Source: Triplophysa rosa (lineage: Eukaryota; Chordata; Actinopteri; Cypriniformes; Nemacheilidae). Taken from it: a DNA stretch of 64,000 nucleotides. Within the stretch, counting starts at the first letter, position 1. Each line of letters begins with the position of its first letter. The notes under the pieces were generated by a model. It did no database searches, was not told the DNA's origin, and was given only the letters and a program-made list of their open reading frames with translations. Of this stretch, positions 12,176 to 23,040 are shown one piece after another. The stretch is taken from positions 12,250,124 to 12,314,123 of the forward strand of contig NC_079898.1 in NCBI RefSeq assembly GCF_024868665.1. Reading direction: 5' to 3'. The translations under genes were made by a program, and so were the position numbers.

Positions 12176-13600
12176 TGTTGGTGTTTTCAGTTTTCACCTA
12201 CAGTTCACCGGTCTGCTGTTCTGCAATCGGTCACTTTTGGCTTTTGTCTTGCACCACCTGCAGTGCAACAGCTCTTCCCGTCGCGCTCTTTCTGCCACGC
12301 TCCTGAAATAAGAATTTTCAAGTTAATAATGACATAATCCTAACTCAACATAACGTTTAGAATAATATCTTAAGCCATGCCCTTTATAATTCACTACATA
12401 TCGCGATAACCCACTGTTTAGCCACAAATGACTAAACAGCCTTAGTAATACATATAAACTGGCGACATATAAAATCACAGCATCCTTTCATAACATCTTA
12501 CTTGCTAAGCGGACTGCAAATACGCAAGTTATTTACCACGTAACTTACTTTTGTTTCACAAGTCCTTCAGTCGAAATGGCGCGTTCGTCTAACAGAAAAA
12601 TATCCAAAATTATCTAGAGCAACGGCTAATTAAGCTCCAGCGTGTTAAAATGCACTATACAATGTATTTTGTTGGTGTTTTCACCTTTTAGTTCAGATTC
12701 GTCTCACACATGCAGCCGCCATGGCATGGCATGGCCATCGCGCTCTTTCTGCCTCACTCCTGAATCTAAACGACATATTCCTAAACTAACTGAACGTAAC
12801 GTTAAGAATAACACGGTAACCTTCACATTTTACTACCTATGATGATGCGCTGTTTTGAGCCACAAATAAAAAATGATCGAATTAACATCTGACTAAGGGC
12901 TAATGTTATGAATTGTTCTTAATAGCAATTGCTCGCATCAAATTGCTTAAGGTTCAGTTTAGTTATGACGCATGGTATTTGTTTAGCATGGCATGTCCTT
13001 AGTAAGAAATCCAATCATGTTAGGTTAACATCTTATTTGCTAAGCTGATTGCAAATACGTATTTACCATCTACTTTTGTTTCACAAGTCCGGTAAAAAGG
13101 TCGCTATTGTCGATATAAGGCGAATGAAGCGGCAGGTAACTAGCCTTAATTATTGTTTAAATGCACAATATGTTGTAGTTTGTTAGTGTGTTGTTCACCT
13201 TTTAGCGTTAGTTCAGGTTCGTCTCACACGGTCACACCACGTGCAGCAGCTATGATATGACCCGTTGTACTGTTGCCTTGCTCCTGAAACAAGAACCCTA
13301 AAGTTAATGACATACTCCAACAATCCAAACGTAACGTTTAGAATAACATTGTAAGCGATGAAATTAACTCTAAGGTTACAGTTCACTACATGTCAGGATG
13401 ACTGACTATATGGGCTAATGTTATGAATTGTTCACGTTAAAAATGGCAAACGCTTATACCACAACATGACTATGACTTTATAAAGTAGTATAAAAACATA
13501 GTATTTTAATAATTATTGACATAATTTTAGAGAACTTACCTACAATCCTGACTCGCAAGAGTTCGTTGCTCCAGTCCGTAAGATTTTAAACGTAAATGCA
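12176..13600. repeat. Three diverged tandem units of about 500 bp
   Basis: Units begin near 12176, 12670 and 13181, each with TGTT(G/A)GTG followed by TTCACCT. All three then carry a TCCTGAA word (the first two also CGCGCTCTTTCTGCC), a run like AACGTAACGTTTAGAATAAC, and usually TTTTGTTTCACAAGTCC. They lie immediately upstream (minus-strand sense) of the SAMD3-like coding exons. Minus-strand donors GTAAGT occur in the first unit (near 12545) and third unit (near 13541). They may therefore be tandem alternative promoters with non-coding first exons. That role is inference. Confidence 0.6.
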
Positions 13601-14242
13601 CCCCGCGCAATCCCATAATGCCGTATCACAATTTATTACTGTAAAAATGCAGGAGCTACAGTGAAAACACCTATAACCTGTATATTGATTTACAGGAGAC
13701 ATGGAAATATACTGTTAATAACTGTAATACTTTGTGTTACCCATAATGCATTGCGAACTACAGTAAAAACTTGTAAAATGTTAAAACAGTAAATTTCTGT
13801 AGAATTTTGTTGTAGAAACTACAGCAATTTGTTACAGTGTTGAAGATAAGCCAGAACAAACATTCCTCAAGACGTGATGAAAAAAGAATGGAGGATGTCA
13901 TCCAGTTGTAATTCAAATACAGGCTGGGCTTCCAGATGTGCATCTTCCAGGCCTTTGTCCCCTGTGCAAGCGTGTTGAGCCCTCAGGGAACCTGAAACCA
14001 ACAACATGGTTAAACTTAGTCCAGCTGTTCCCAGATGTGCACATCCTGAGGAAGAACATACCACAGTGACTGAAAACATGTTTACTATGACAAACTGTCC
14101 ACGTGAGAGAGATAGATGTGACATCATTTTCATTTTTAAGTGAATTATAACTTTCATTTTATAGCTCTTAACTTGCTGTCTGCAATTACATTTCTGTGTA
14201 AAAAACGTGAAGTTAGATATAAGTGAAAGCTCAGTTAAACCT

Positions 14243-14300
14243 CATTCGGCAGACACTTTTATCCAAAGCAACATGCTCTATGAACTGAGCTAACCTCCAT
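14243..14300 (-). mobile_element. Minus-strand SINE fragment
   Basis: Read on the minus strand, a tRNA-like TTAGCTCAGTTCATAGAGCA directly adjoins the SINE tail TTGCTTTGGATAAAAGTG with TCTGCCG. The body between head and tail is missing, so this is an internally deleted copy related to the one at 4221. Confidence 0.6.
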
Positions 14301-14311
14301 ACCTTTGAGCA

Positions 14312-14680
14312 ATAGAGGGTATGCATCGACATCACTTTCCCACGCGAACATGTCAGGACACGACCTGTGACACGTTCCCCTGGGTGGCAAAACACCCAGC
14401 AAAATGGCTGAGGAGAATAGGAGAAACAAAGAATTTGGGACTAAAACATGCAATTATTTGCTGAAATTACAAGCAGCCGGACTCGACGGCGATCCTTACG
14501 GCTTCCGTATAGACTTACAAAGGAATCGGGTGTTCCTGGACACTGAAATGTTGCGCGGAATTGCGTTTCCTGATATTGTAAGCAGTCATTATGCTGAGTG
14601 TTTTGCCACCCATGCGGGCGTGCTCCGGCGTGCTCACGTAGTGTTCACGTGGTAAAGTGACGACACATCCATACCCTCTA
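14312..14680. mobile_element. TIR element of about 370 bp
   Basis: The left end TAGAGGGTATGCATCGACAT and the following ACTTTCCCACGCGAACA are inverted at the right end, which runs from TGTTCACGTGGTAAAGTGA to CATACCCTCTA. The interior contains a short plus-strand open frame (14404-14655). Probably an internally deleted derivative of a larger coding transposon. Confidence 0.7.
14404..14655 (+). pseudogene. N-terminal fragment of a transposon-encoded protein
   Basis: An 83-residue frame starting MAEENRRNKEFGTKTCNYLL and including LQAAGLDGDPYGFRID fills the inside of the 14312-14680 TIR element and runs out into the right terminal repeat. The start has good context (CAAAATGG). The segment looks like genuine protein sequence. 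The LxAxGLDGDPY pattern recalls N-terminal parts of large YqaJ/SWIM-type proteins carried by fish transposons, but that is tentative. The downstream coding region is deleted, so no functional product is expected. Confidence 0.4.
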
Positions 14681-14685
14681 TAAAA

Positions 14686-15350
14686 AAATTCAGCTGGGTG
14701 GCCCTTTAATCAGAGAGTACTAAAAGCTTTCTCTCAGCAGAGGTGTAATGTAGTTCTCTATCACTCATATTTGACTTTGACATATGGCTTGGCCCCCACT
14801 GTGAGAGCCTTGGCTGTGAGGTTGGATGGCACCCTATGGCATCCCAGCATGCATCTGGATGAGGAGGGTGTGCAGGGGCTGTGGCATGAATGTAATGTGT
14901 GGCACCTAGGGGTGTTTGATGCACCACTGGCATCATGATGATCTATCAAGCCCAGATGTCAAACCCAAGGAACAGCTGCACTGGCTGGGGGCACTGAGAA
15001 ACCGCCTTCCCTATCCAGAAGACCTGCCAGAGGCTGCCATAGCAAACTTATAGCCACGCTGAGTTTAAAAAGAGATGCCGTTTAAATACATGCATGTTAT
15101 ACTGCACCTGGGTATAACTCGGTGAATTGGTGAGTAGACATAAGCAGTCCTGACTTTGTTACATACAAGACACAGTACACACTGGATCAAATCTGCCAAG
15201 CGGTCGTATTACAGTAAGCATGACTAAAGTTTTTAATGAATATTCATGTCAGCACACTCACACCTGAGCTCTACCTCCTGCCAAACAACAATAAACATCT
15301 TCTACATGTGAAGCAAAGAAGTACTGTAGATTTCAATGAATGAGCATCAG
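14686..15350. other. Candidate conserved non-coding block (about 14750-15060)
   Basis: GC-richer unique DNA without exon logic, between a transposon and AT-rich DNA. It contains GAACAGCTGCACTGGCTGGG with an E-box CAGCTG, and several GGCACC and GATGCA words. A regulatory role is only inferred. Confidence 0.3.
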
Positions 15351-15352
15351 GA

Positions 15353-15436
15353 AGGGGTGAATTCAGGTTGACATGGGACGCATTTTGACACTCGAATCAA
15401 TGTCAAAAAGTGTCCCAATCAACCTGAATTCACCCT
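15353..15436. repeat. 84-bp foldback, near-perfect hairpin
   Basis: Left arm GGGTGAATTCAGGTTGA with CATGGGACGCATTTTGACA; right arm TGTCAAAAAGTGTCCCAATC with AACCTGAATTCACCC. Only a few mismatches interrupt about 38-bp arms around a short CTCGAATCAA loop. It is either the end-to-end relic of a MITE or a pre-miRNA-like hairpin. Confidence 0.85.
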
Positions 15437-15562
15437 ATACCTTCTTCATTCTCTGTAATAATAAATAGTGAAATCTGCAATATAATGAAATGATTAAAAT
15501 TGTATTCTATGAAAAATACATAAATGTTACGTTCAAAATAAAATGATGATAGAGACTTGGCA

Positions 15563-15818
15563 TCAGAGTTATTATAGTATTGATTATAGCTTTTATTTTT
15601 AGATTTTTCGTTTTTATGTTATTTTAGTTAAATATTTAACCACGTTGTTATATGCTTTTGTCATTTTATAATTTATTATAAACTTATTTCAGTTTATTTC
15701 TGAGGCAACATTTCAATTTTTTGTTAGTTTATTTTTTCCCAACAATTTTTAGGCCAATATTTGATTTGATTTCAATAAACAAAAATGCTTTCAAAGTTTT
15801 AATCTAAAATAACCTTGC
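15563..15818 (+). repeat. Dispersed T-rich repeat, copy 1
   Basis: Shares CAGAGTTATTATAG at the start and TTTAGGCCAATATTTGATTT plus GATTTCAATAAAC and AACCTTGC at the end with 32302-32646. The body between is T-rich and length-variable. This is a dispersed fish repeat; its class is not resolved. Confidence 0.8.
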
Positions 15819-15901
15819 TTGGCATAACACTAAAATAACACACTTTAGAGAAATTAAGCATGTAGTTGATAACAATTGCAATGGTGTTGCCCAGAGCCAT
15901 T

Positions 15902-16170
15902 AAGAGAGTCGTGACAACGGAAGTTCATATTTTTCACGTGTCATTTATGGAGCCTTCCGATAGTTCCAGGAAGTTATGTTTTTTTCTTTTAATTCTTTAA
16001 TTGTCTTATTCATTAACGACTTACATCTTTAAATTGTTCAAAGTTTACCTCAACTGGTCTGTTTAGCTCCATGCGTTACTAACTTCCTGGAACTATTGAG
16101 AGGCTCCATGAACCGCCATTGCTGTGAAAAAACTGTTCTATTGGAGTCGACATAGTTGAAGCGACTCTCC
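15902..16170. mobile_element. Foldback element with AGAGAGTCG/CGACTCTCC ends
   Basis: Arms pair over most of their length. TGGAGCCTTCCGATAGTTCC with AGGAAGTTA on the left matches, inverted, AACTTCCTGGAACTATTGAG with AGGCTCCAT on the right. Ends are AGAGAGTCGTGACAAC and its diverged complement near 16150-16170. Non-autonomous DNA transposon of unassigned superfamily. Confidence 0.7.
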
Positions 16171-16429
16171 ATCTCAGCAACTCTGATGTTACCTTGCTTC
16201 TGCTGTGTAACACAATCTATTTCTGACTTTTTGAATCAATGGTATAATGGCTTACAATTTCTGAGTAACTTTATAGGACATAATTATGGAAATTAATGAC
16301 ACATTTTTTAAAAATGCTTTTTTGCTCAAATATGTCAATAATATAGGTAAAAATAAGATTTATTCTAGTGTAGAAGCAAGGGCTAGGACAAAAAGTAGAA
16401 ACAAGTTCATCTGTCAAGCGCATACATAA

Positions 16430-17690
16430 AAATAAACGTCCCATTTGGATCCACCTGGCCAGGAGAAAGTAATATGGGGATCACATATGACATCCTTTCT
16501 TTACACAGACACACGTGCACATTCCCTTGTTCCAGATGGACAGCACGCACAGCCCTTCTCCCTCAGTGTATCACTCCTGAGAGATGAGACCAAGGTGTAA
16601 GACCTCAAACAGGATCTTAGCGTGCCCCTCAAACTCCCCCCTTTCCACTCAACCCCAGACCCAGTCAGTTCCTACCTCATACTGACCCTTCCCAATGGAC
16701 AAGAGGGCACTTTGCCAGCTGAACCCTGAAAACACAGAGAAGCTCAAGAGATTTATCCAATCACTTTCATGTGCGTCCATGTCAATGGTCGCTGGAGCCC
16801 CTCGTATGTGGCCCTGGATGGAGAGAGGGACAGCTGTAGACAGAGATCGCACATGAGATGAGGCAGAGCAGCTGTAGCCCCAGTCAAAGGTGTGCAGGAC
16901 AGCTTTATCTATTTCAGATGGGGAAACATACGGGCAGAAATGTCCATTCTGGTTCACCTGTCAGCATCCGAGTTTCTAATGTGGTCCCAGATTGATGGAT
17001 AACAAGAAAATCAACTGTTCCATGGGAGAATGACCTACAAATTGGCATGTAATCTGTTGAAATGTTAATAAAAATATACATGCTCAGGTTTAACTTTGCG
17101 AGTCCATGCGGGTGCAAAATTTCACTGACAGCTCCAAAGTCATACATGAAGTTCTAGACATTCCCTTTTCCCATGTGTTCATATATGAAATATTTTGGAT
17201 GGTTGATTTTGCATGAAGTGAAGCTTTTTAGACTTCTTGATCCCCAATATGTATTTGGCAAAACCTTAACATTTTTAACCTAGTTTAACACAACGGTCTC
17301 CTTCATGTGTTGCTATGCAACCCCTTGTGTAGCGGCAGTGTCCCAAGCGCAGTGGGGAAACTGCAGTCCCTCTGTAGACATGGACAGCTGATGGAGGGAC
17401 TGAGGGGTATCTGCCAGGCCATTCCCCACCTGTGTCACAGCATAGGCTCTTGCTTTACCTCTGCTGCACCTTTCTCGGCCATCTGGAACAGTCAGTGTGG
17501 GCAAGTGGCCAGAGTCCAGGACCAATGACTTTATACAGAGATACTGTGCATTTTGTCCAGTGGGATTAAAAGCCTGAAATCTTTCATTTCAGCAGTGCCC
17601 AGGTGATACCTGGCCAAAGACTGAGGTCTGGAGCAGCTGTGGTTAACATTCTGTGCTGTACAGAGTCCTCATGTGAAAATTACTCTGCAT
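16430..17690. other. Candidate conserved non-coding blocks
   Basis: GC-richer, unique-looking DNA at about 16440-17150 and 17300-17690, with open frames on both strands, no splice structure and no family match. Its position 1-2 kb upstream of the akt3 island would suit proximal regulatory elements. Inference from composition only. Confidence 0.3.
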
Positions 17691-17700
17691 GGCACCTAGT

Positions 17701-18500
17701 GGCTTTAGACAGACAATCTATATAAATATCTTTATAAGTAGGACAATCTTTTTTTATAAATGTATTAAAATGTCAGTACTAAATATGAAATGTATAGTAA
17801 GTTTATACAGTAAAAATGTGTAAGCACATTTGCAATGCACATAAGCAGCACAGAAACAAGGATAGAGTATAAAACCTATAAATAGAGTAGGCAAAACAAA
17901 TGACCCAAAAGAACAAATACATGCAAATGTGTGTCATATAAAGCATGTAATACAATAGTCATCTGTGTTATAAATTACTCTGTGTTCAATTATTTCTTAG
18001 AAATAAAAGGAGAAAGGAAAAAAATCATGTAACCACAAATAGCAGCAAATAACAATCTGCTCTCTTAATCTTTGCAGTTCCAATTTTGACCGCTCAAATG
18101 TTTGGCGCAGTTTTGCCTGAGAAAGGAGATTTGCTGAAAGACGACAAGTCACATGCACCTGCAAAGCTTTCAGATTTTATTAACGAAAATATTAGAAAAA
18201 TAATTGAAGTCAGTTGTTTGTCTGGACAAATGTAAAAGTACACAATATTTGGAGATATAAAAGAAAAGCTCGTTACACATGCATAATCTTAATTAATGTG
18301 TAACTTTACCAATATTTTACTATTTAAATGCACAGTAGGGAAAGATATACAAATAAAAATTCGTCCCCGCACAGGCACAAAAAGGTGGTACTAAGTAATA
18401 ATGCTTAAACAATATTCTATATAATTCCTAAAAACAGCAGAGCCTACCTATTTTTTCTGCACATGTATGTGGAATTACGTAACGAAGCGTCTTTAAATCA
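17701..18500. other. AT-rich DNA, nothing recognised
   Basis: AT-rich stretch between the candidate regulatory blocks and the CpG island. No exon, RNA gene or transposon end was identified. Confidence 0.5.
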
Positions 18501-18559
18501 CATTAACAGGTTACTGTAAATTAATGAAAAAGTTTCTCATAAACCAAATTCTCTTATTG

Positions 18560-19260
18560 CGTGAGTATTCTCTCTCATCCAGAGCAATGGCAGTGCGATG
18601 CACGCGTCTTCTGTCAACACAACGATCTCGCGAGATTTTCTGGCGCCGCGCACCACAAGCAGGAGTGTCTATGGGGCTGTGAGGGCAAAGCGGGAGACGC
18701 ACCGGGTTCGCAGCAGAAGACGCAGGGTGAGTGAGGGTAACCGTGAGAGGGAGGAGCTTTCCTGAAAGTCGTCATCTCGGTGTGCTGTCAGAAGCTGAGC
18801 GGCGGTTCCTGGGATAAGGAACTACCGCTGCCGTTTCGCGGTTAGTATCATAATACAATTCCCCCTTTCGTGACAACACTCTTGCAGTGTACTTGATTGT
18901 GCTCTCTCTCTATGTAGGCGTGGTTCTCCGTTTATCCCGTCCATCCGTGCTCCATTCGAGCCTTTAAGGAGGACGCTCAGGGAAGGCGAGGGAAGCCCAT
19001 TGGTCTCCCTACCAGCGCCAGGTAAAGAGAAACCCGCTATGAATGTAACAGTTAACAGGAATTTTAAATGTAGCTTTTGACGCAACGCCTGGCTCGCTGT
19101 GACGCAGCTGCGATACACCGTATCGTTTTGATGAGTCGATGATGCAGCGCGAGCTGATGCTGCGGTGCAGAGACTGCGAAGCGGCGGGAGATGAGAAACT
19201 ACAGCTCCGCTTCTGGCCTAGCATGCTTTTGCTTAAATCCAAATTAAAACTTGCTAGACA
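18560..19260 (+). promoter_or_regulatory. akt3: CpG island, probable akt3 promoter and first non-coding exon
   Basis: Dense CpG (CACGCG, TGGCGCCGCG, CGGCGG) between AT-rich flanks. Strong plus-strand splice donors occur at 18727 (AGG|GTGAGT) and 19022 (CAG|GTAAAG). Either could end a non-coding first exon that splices to the acceptor at 25515. AKT genes have 5' non-coding exons and CpG-island promoters, so this is the best promoter for the downstream akt3 coding exon. No transcript evidence is available. A divergent minus-strand transcript is also possible. Confidence 0.6.
18625..18636. promoter_or_regulatory. TCTCGCGAGA core-promoter palindrome
   Basis: A perfect 12-bp palindrome ATCTCGCGAGAT contains TCTCGCGAGA, the well-known vertebrate CpG-island promoter motif found close to transcription start sites and often linked to bidirectional or TATA-less initiation. 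Its location supports transcription starting around 18.6-18.8 kb. Confidence 0.7.
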
Positions 19261-21600
19261 GCTCCACCTTCCCCTGGCAATTTAATTTTCATTACTTATG
19301 AAACGTGGCAATGCTAAAGCTCGATTTATATCGCTGTGAACCATAACGGAGACTGCACTGTTTATAAACAGCTACTTATTGCAACTAAAGAGAATATTCA
19401 CAACTAACAGGTCAGCCCACTTAAGAAACTGGCCGACAGGTTGCTGCTGTAGTTCCACGAAGTGTAAATCCAATTTAATGTTGATATTTGTTGGTGTCAC
19501 GCCCTCTTGTTTACATTGAGTTCAGACAGTATCAGGCTGAACAGTATCAGAGTATCGGAATAATAATGCATTATAGGTGAGTGACTATATGCGTGATTCT
19601 TTTGCAGCTTGATGTTAACAGAATTAATTCTAAAGTGTAAATTAATATGATAATAAAATGAATGTTGTTTACTGTAGCCATAGCATACTATGTGCTTCTG
19701 TGAAGCAGTAGAAATCTTATGGTGCAAGAAAGCTAAACATATCAGTGCATCATAACCTATTTGTTCATAATTTTGACCTTTTATTTGAGGAAGAAGTGAT
19801 TGTTCCTGAGGCGGTATCATATGAAGCATGTAATATGAATTTCAAAGATGATATAATTCAGGTTTTGCAATTTATGAACATTATAAGTGGAGCTCAGAAA
19901 TACACTTAATAATATAATGAAATCTTGGGATGCACAAAGTTATGACCAACTTACATAGAGGTATTACCTATAACCTGTGTTAATGGTTGTGTGTCTGTAA
20001 CCAGTCACGCTGTAGTGTCAGATTGATATCTAGATTATAGAAATTGACAGGAAATGTTGAACAGATGAAATCTCTGTACCATAGGTGCCAGGAAAATACA
20101 GTCACGCTCGAATGAATCTTCGAATGTCTTGTGAACCTTATTAATGGCTGAATTATTTTCGAGGAAGTCTTTAAGTAGCTTATATAAAACAAGAACAGAA
20201 GACATTAATAAATTGACCTCACATTAAGTGCTTTCCGGCTGTTTGGAGACAGGGTGAGAACACTCTTCATAATAATGCCTGCAGCAGATTAGCAAAGGTC
20301 CTCTGAGTGCTCAGACGTCCACATCCGGCAGAATTCATTCACAAATGTCTCATTTCCTCTTCTCGGGTTGTAGATAGACCACCGGCTCTTCTCGGTTTCT
20401 GTTACAGTGTTTGTGGATTCAGCATTTGTGAATGGCTGCAGAAAAACATCTCATTCAAAATGCAGTTCTGTTTCATGACGGAGGCTCTTTATTACTATAA
20501 ACAAATTCGTTTTAACTGCATACCCACCATATTCAGAATGTTTTGAATGTAACTTCAGTATAATTATTGACTTGTTGTACAGAACATTTAAGCATTTTTT
20601 TCTTTTTCCTTGAAATGTAATCTTTACTTGTTGAGTAACTTGGTTGACTTGAATGAAGATTCATGGAAAAAATATGAAAAAGGCTTGTTAATGTGCTCTG
20701 GCTTATATTTTATTGAGAGTGTAACTGTGCATGTAAATGTAATGAGAGTACTTGTTTATCTGGCTCATTTGTTTGGTGTTGTCTTCCAGAGCTAATCTCA
20801 AAAACATGACTTAAGATGGACGCTTTGACGCAACATTAGCTCTGATTAGTAAAATTGAAAGTTTGGAAAGTGTGTTTCACCTTAAGCAGTTCTTTGCTTT
20901 TATTTCTTTCAGAGACCATCATTCATAAACAATTTGGAAACTTATATTTTGTGAGAGGGGTCGGTTGAGCAAATGTTGCTACAGAATGTCGGCTCAGACA
21001 GAGCAATGTTTTTATAGTGTTTATGCCTTAATGGAAAATCAGCGTACAAGTGGTTACTAATAGTGCTTTCTGCATATTATGCTGGGAGAAGAGGAAGTAT
21101 TATAACATTAACAAACATACACACTTCAGCTTTAATGAATAAATGTCTGGAGTTCTCCTGCTTCCTTTCACAATGTCCTGTGATGCACTCCTGCTCCACG
21201 CTTACACCCCCGCGGTTACTGTATATATGATGTTGTGCGACTGTTTTATAGAAATGTTTAATTTAAACCCGCAGGAGTCTGATAAATTTGTCTCTTTCTA
21301 TAAGCAACAATGTGGTGCTTTGTATTCATTTAAAAAGCTATAACATAAATATATGGGCTCATTTGCTTTTTTGCTTATTGTTTATTAAACTGTTGGCACT
21401 GCAACAATAAAACACGATTGAGAATAATAAAGAAAAGTTCAGTTTAGGTGCGGCAGTATATTTATAATGTGCGTTGAATGCTTGCGACGGATGTTTGGAT
21501 GTACTGCGTTAGGGTTAGGGTTAGGCACACTGCGAATGATTGATATTGTGTGTCTGTGTTTGTCTGGGCTCAACAGGAGAGCCCCTCCCTCTCAGGCCCG
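19261..21600. other. Probable akt3 5'-UTR intron, nothing else recognised
   Basis: AT-rich unique-looking DNA downstream of the CpG island. Short frames are not credible. A short telomere-like run, TTAGGGTTAGGGTTAGGC, lies at 21509-21525. Confidence 0.5.
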
Positions 21601-21608
21601 CTCAAGAA

Positions 21609-22089
21609 TTAAATGATTATCTCAAGGGTTCTCCCCTCGTTTGTATGGAAAAAAAAAATTGGTATGGCAGCTTCAGGAGATCCCCAGGCGATAGGTGATG
21701 TGGCGATAGGCTCACGACTGCTTGGCTGTGATGGGGACGCAGAATAGTGTCTCCTGTTATTTGAAAGCCATGAACACTGCAAAGTTTCAGAAGTGACATC
21801 CGCTTTTACAAATGCAGAAGTGACTCCTAAATGATCATGCCATGTGTGTACAGAACAGGAGTCACTCCTGCAGTTTTGATGATTGGCAGTGTAACCATAG
21901 CAACGAGGCGTCTTATACATATTTCTCCGCAATGTGCCCAACCGCAGTTGGGTTTCGTTCACACTGCACACATTTTTTTCAGGCATTAATCTGGTTGTAG
22001 AATGCGGTTGCCGGTTGTCACTCCCGTAAATGACTGAACTGTGTGTATGAAACAGTATGAAGCAATAAAAGGTGAAGTGACAACTGAAT
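21609..22089. repeat. Possible degenerate DNA repeat
   Basis: Contains inverted 10-mers AGTGACTCCT (about 21820) and AGGAGTCACT (about 21857). These are followed by GCAACGAGGCGTCTTATA and GTTCACACTGCACAC, the sort of sequence found in fish non-autonomous transposons. Boundaries were not resolved. The 125-residue minus-strand frame here is probably fortuitous. Confidence 0.3.
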
Positions 22090-23040
22090 TTAAAGGAGTC
22101 ATATGACGCGATTTCGTGTTTTCCTGTATCTTTGGTGTGTTACAAGTTGTTCATGCATATATTAGACACGTAAAATTGCAAAAATTAAAGTCTCAAACCA
22201 AAAGAGATGCTTTATTTAAAAGCGGAGGCTCATCCAAACCTGCCTAAAACGCCTCGTTTAAACACGCCCCCACTTTACTACGTCAGTTCGTGAGAAGCGT
22301 TGAAGAACACCGCCCAAAATGTATACGCAGAGAAAGAAGGCATGTCTATATGTTGTTGTTGCTGCCGCCATGTTGTGGAGACGCTGTGTTTCATTACAAA
22401 AGCAACTTAGTTGGGTCTTCCAAACGAGGACACAATTAGAAACTAGTGGTTAAATTTGATTTACAACACTGTTCTAAAATCCGTGTGTATGCAGCACATT
22501 AACACCTGGTTGTGCACAAAGTGGGGCAAATCCAACTTTGTAAGGACAGTCTGACGCTTTTCACTCACAACCTGTAAGTACGTTTTCATTATTAAAGAAT
22601 TTGCAACTGACTATACAAACAGAAGCTTTTTGTCGGTCCTACGGTCACAAATGCAGAAATGGTTTTATATTTACGAGGCTGAATCCATCTGGAGCTGGAT
22701 TCAGCCTCATATCCTCTGGCTGTTCTCCCCTGCAGCGTGATGCTACACGAAAAAAAGTAAATATAAGTCATTATATTCAGTAACTATGTCCCCGCTGGAT
22801 GCAACAAATGCCTTGTTATAATATGTTTTATTGACTTTGTTGCGTTGCGTCGAGACACAGCATCAAAGGCTGATCAAGAAGTTAGCTATAGCTAGCTAAT
22901 TGTTAAACCTCATTTTTAAAAATAAAACCTTACCGATCCGTTACGCGCTGCTGGCAAAGTTGATTAATGGAAATGTTGCTATTCTGTCTCAAACCTGAAG
23001 CATATCTTTGAACAAGCAACTTTTGTGATTTGTGGATTTA
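22090..23040. mobile_element. Non-autonomous DNA transposon, right end unresolved
   Basis: Begins TTTAAAGGAGTCATATGACG, a terminus of the TTAA|AGG type shared with other elements in this window. It continues with GC-rich segments (CGCCTCGTTTAAACACGCCC) typical of large cyprinid miniature elements. No matching inverted right end was found before 23040, so the end may be truncated. It contains a perfect hairpin at 22675-22708. Confidence 0.45.
22675..22708. repeat. Perfect 13-bp stem hairpin
   Basis: GAGGCTGAATCCA and TGGATTCAGCCTC are exact complements around an 8-nt loop (TCTGGAGC). Confidence 0.85.

Larger units (their letters stand above)
8613..13839 (-). mobile_element. 5.2-kb DNA transposon carrying a SAMD3-like gene
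   Basis: The termini are inverted: the left begins CACTGTAAAAAATG and the right ends TTACAGTG. Both ends (8613-8960 and 13620-13839) are packed with CTGTAA and TTACAG words, like the subterminal binding sites of CACTA-type elements. The interior holds a four-exon minus-strand gene (9920-12042), three diverged tandem units upstream of it (12176-13600), and several younger insertions. No transposase was recognised, so the element is either non-autonomous or its boundaries join two related copies. A target duplication is not clear: flanks are CTT on the left and TTG on the right, so at most TT. Confidence 0.55.

Noticed and set aside
21509..21525. TTAGGG repeat as an interstitial telomere
   Set aside because: Fewer than three units; too short to mean more than chance.
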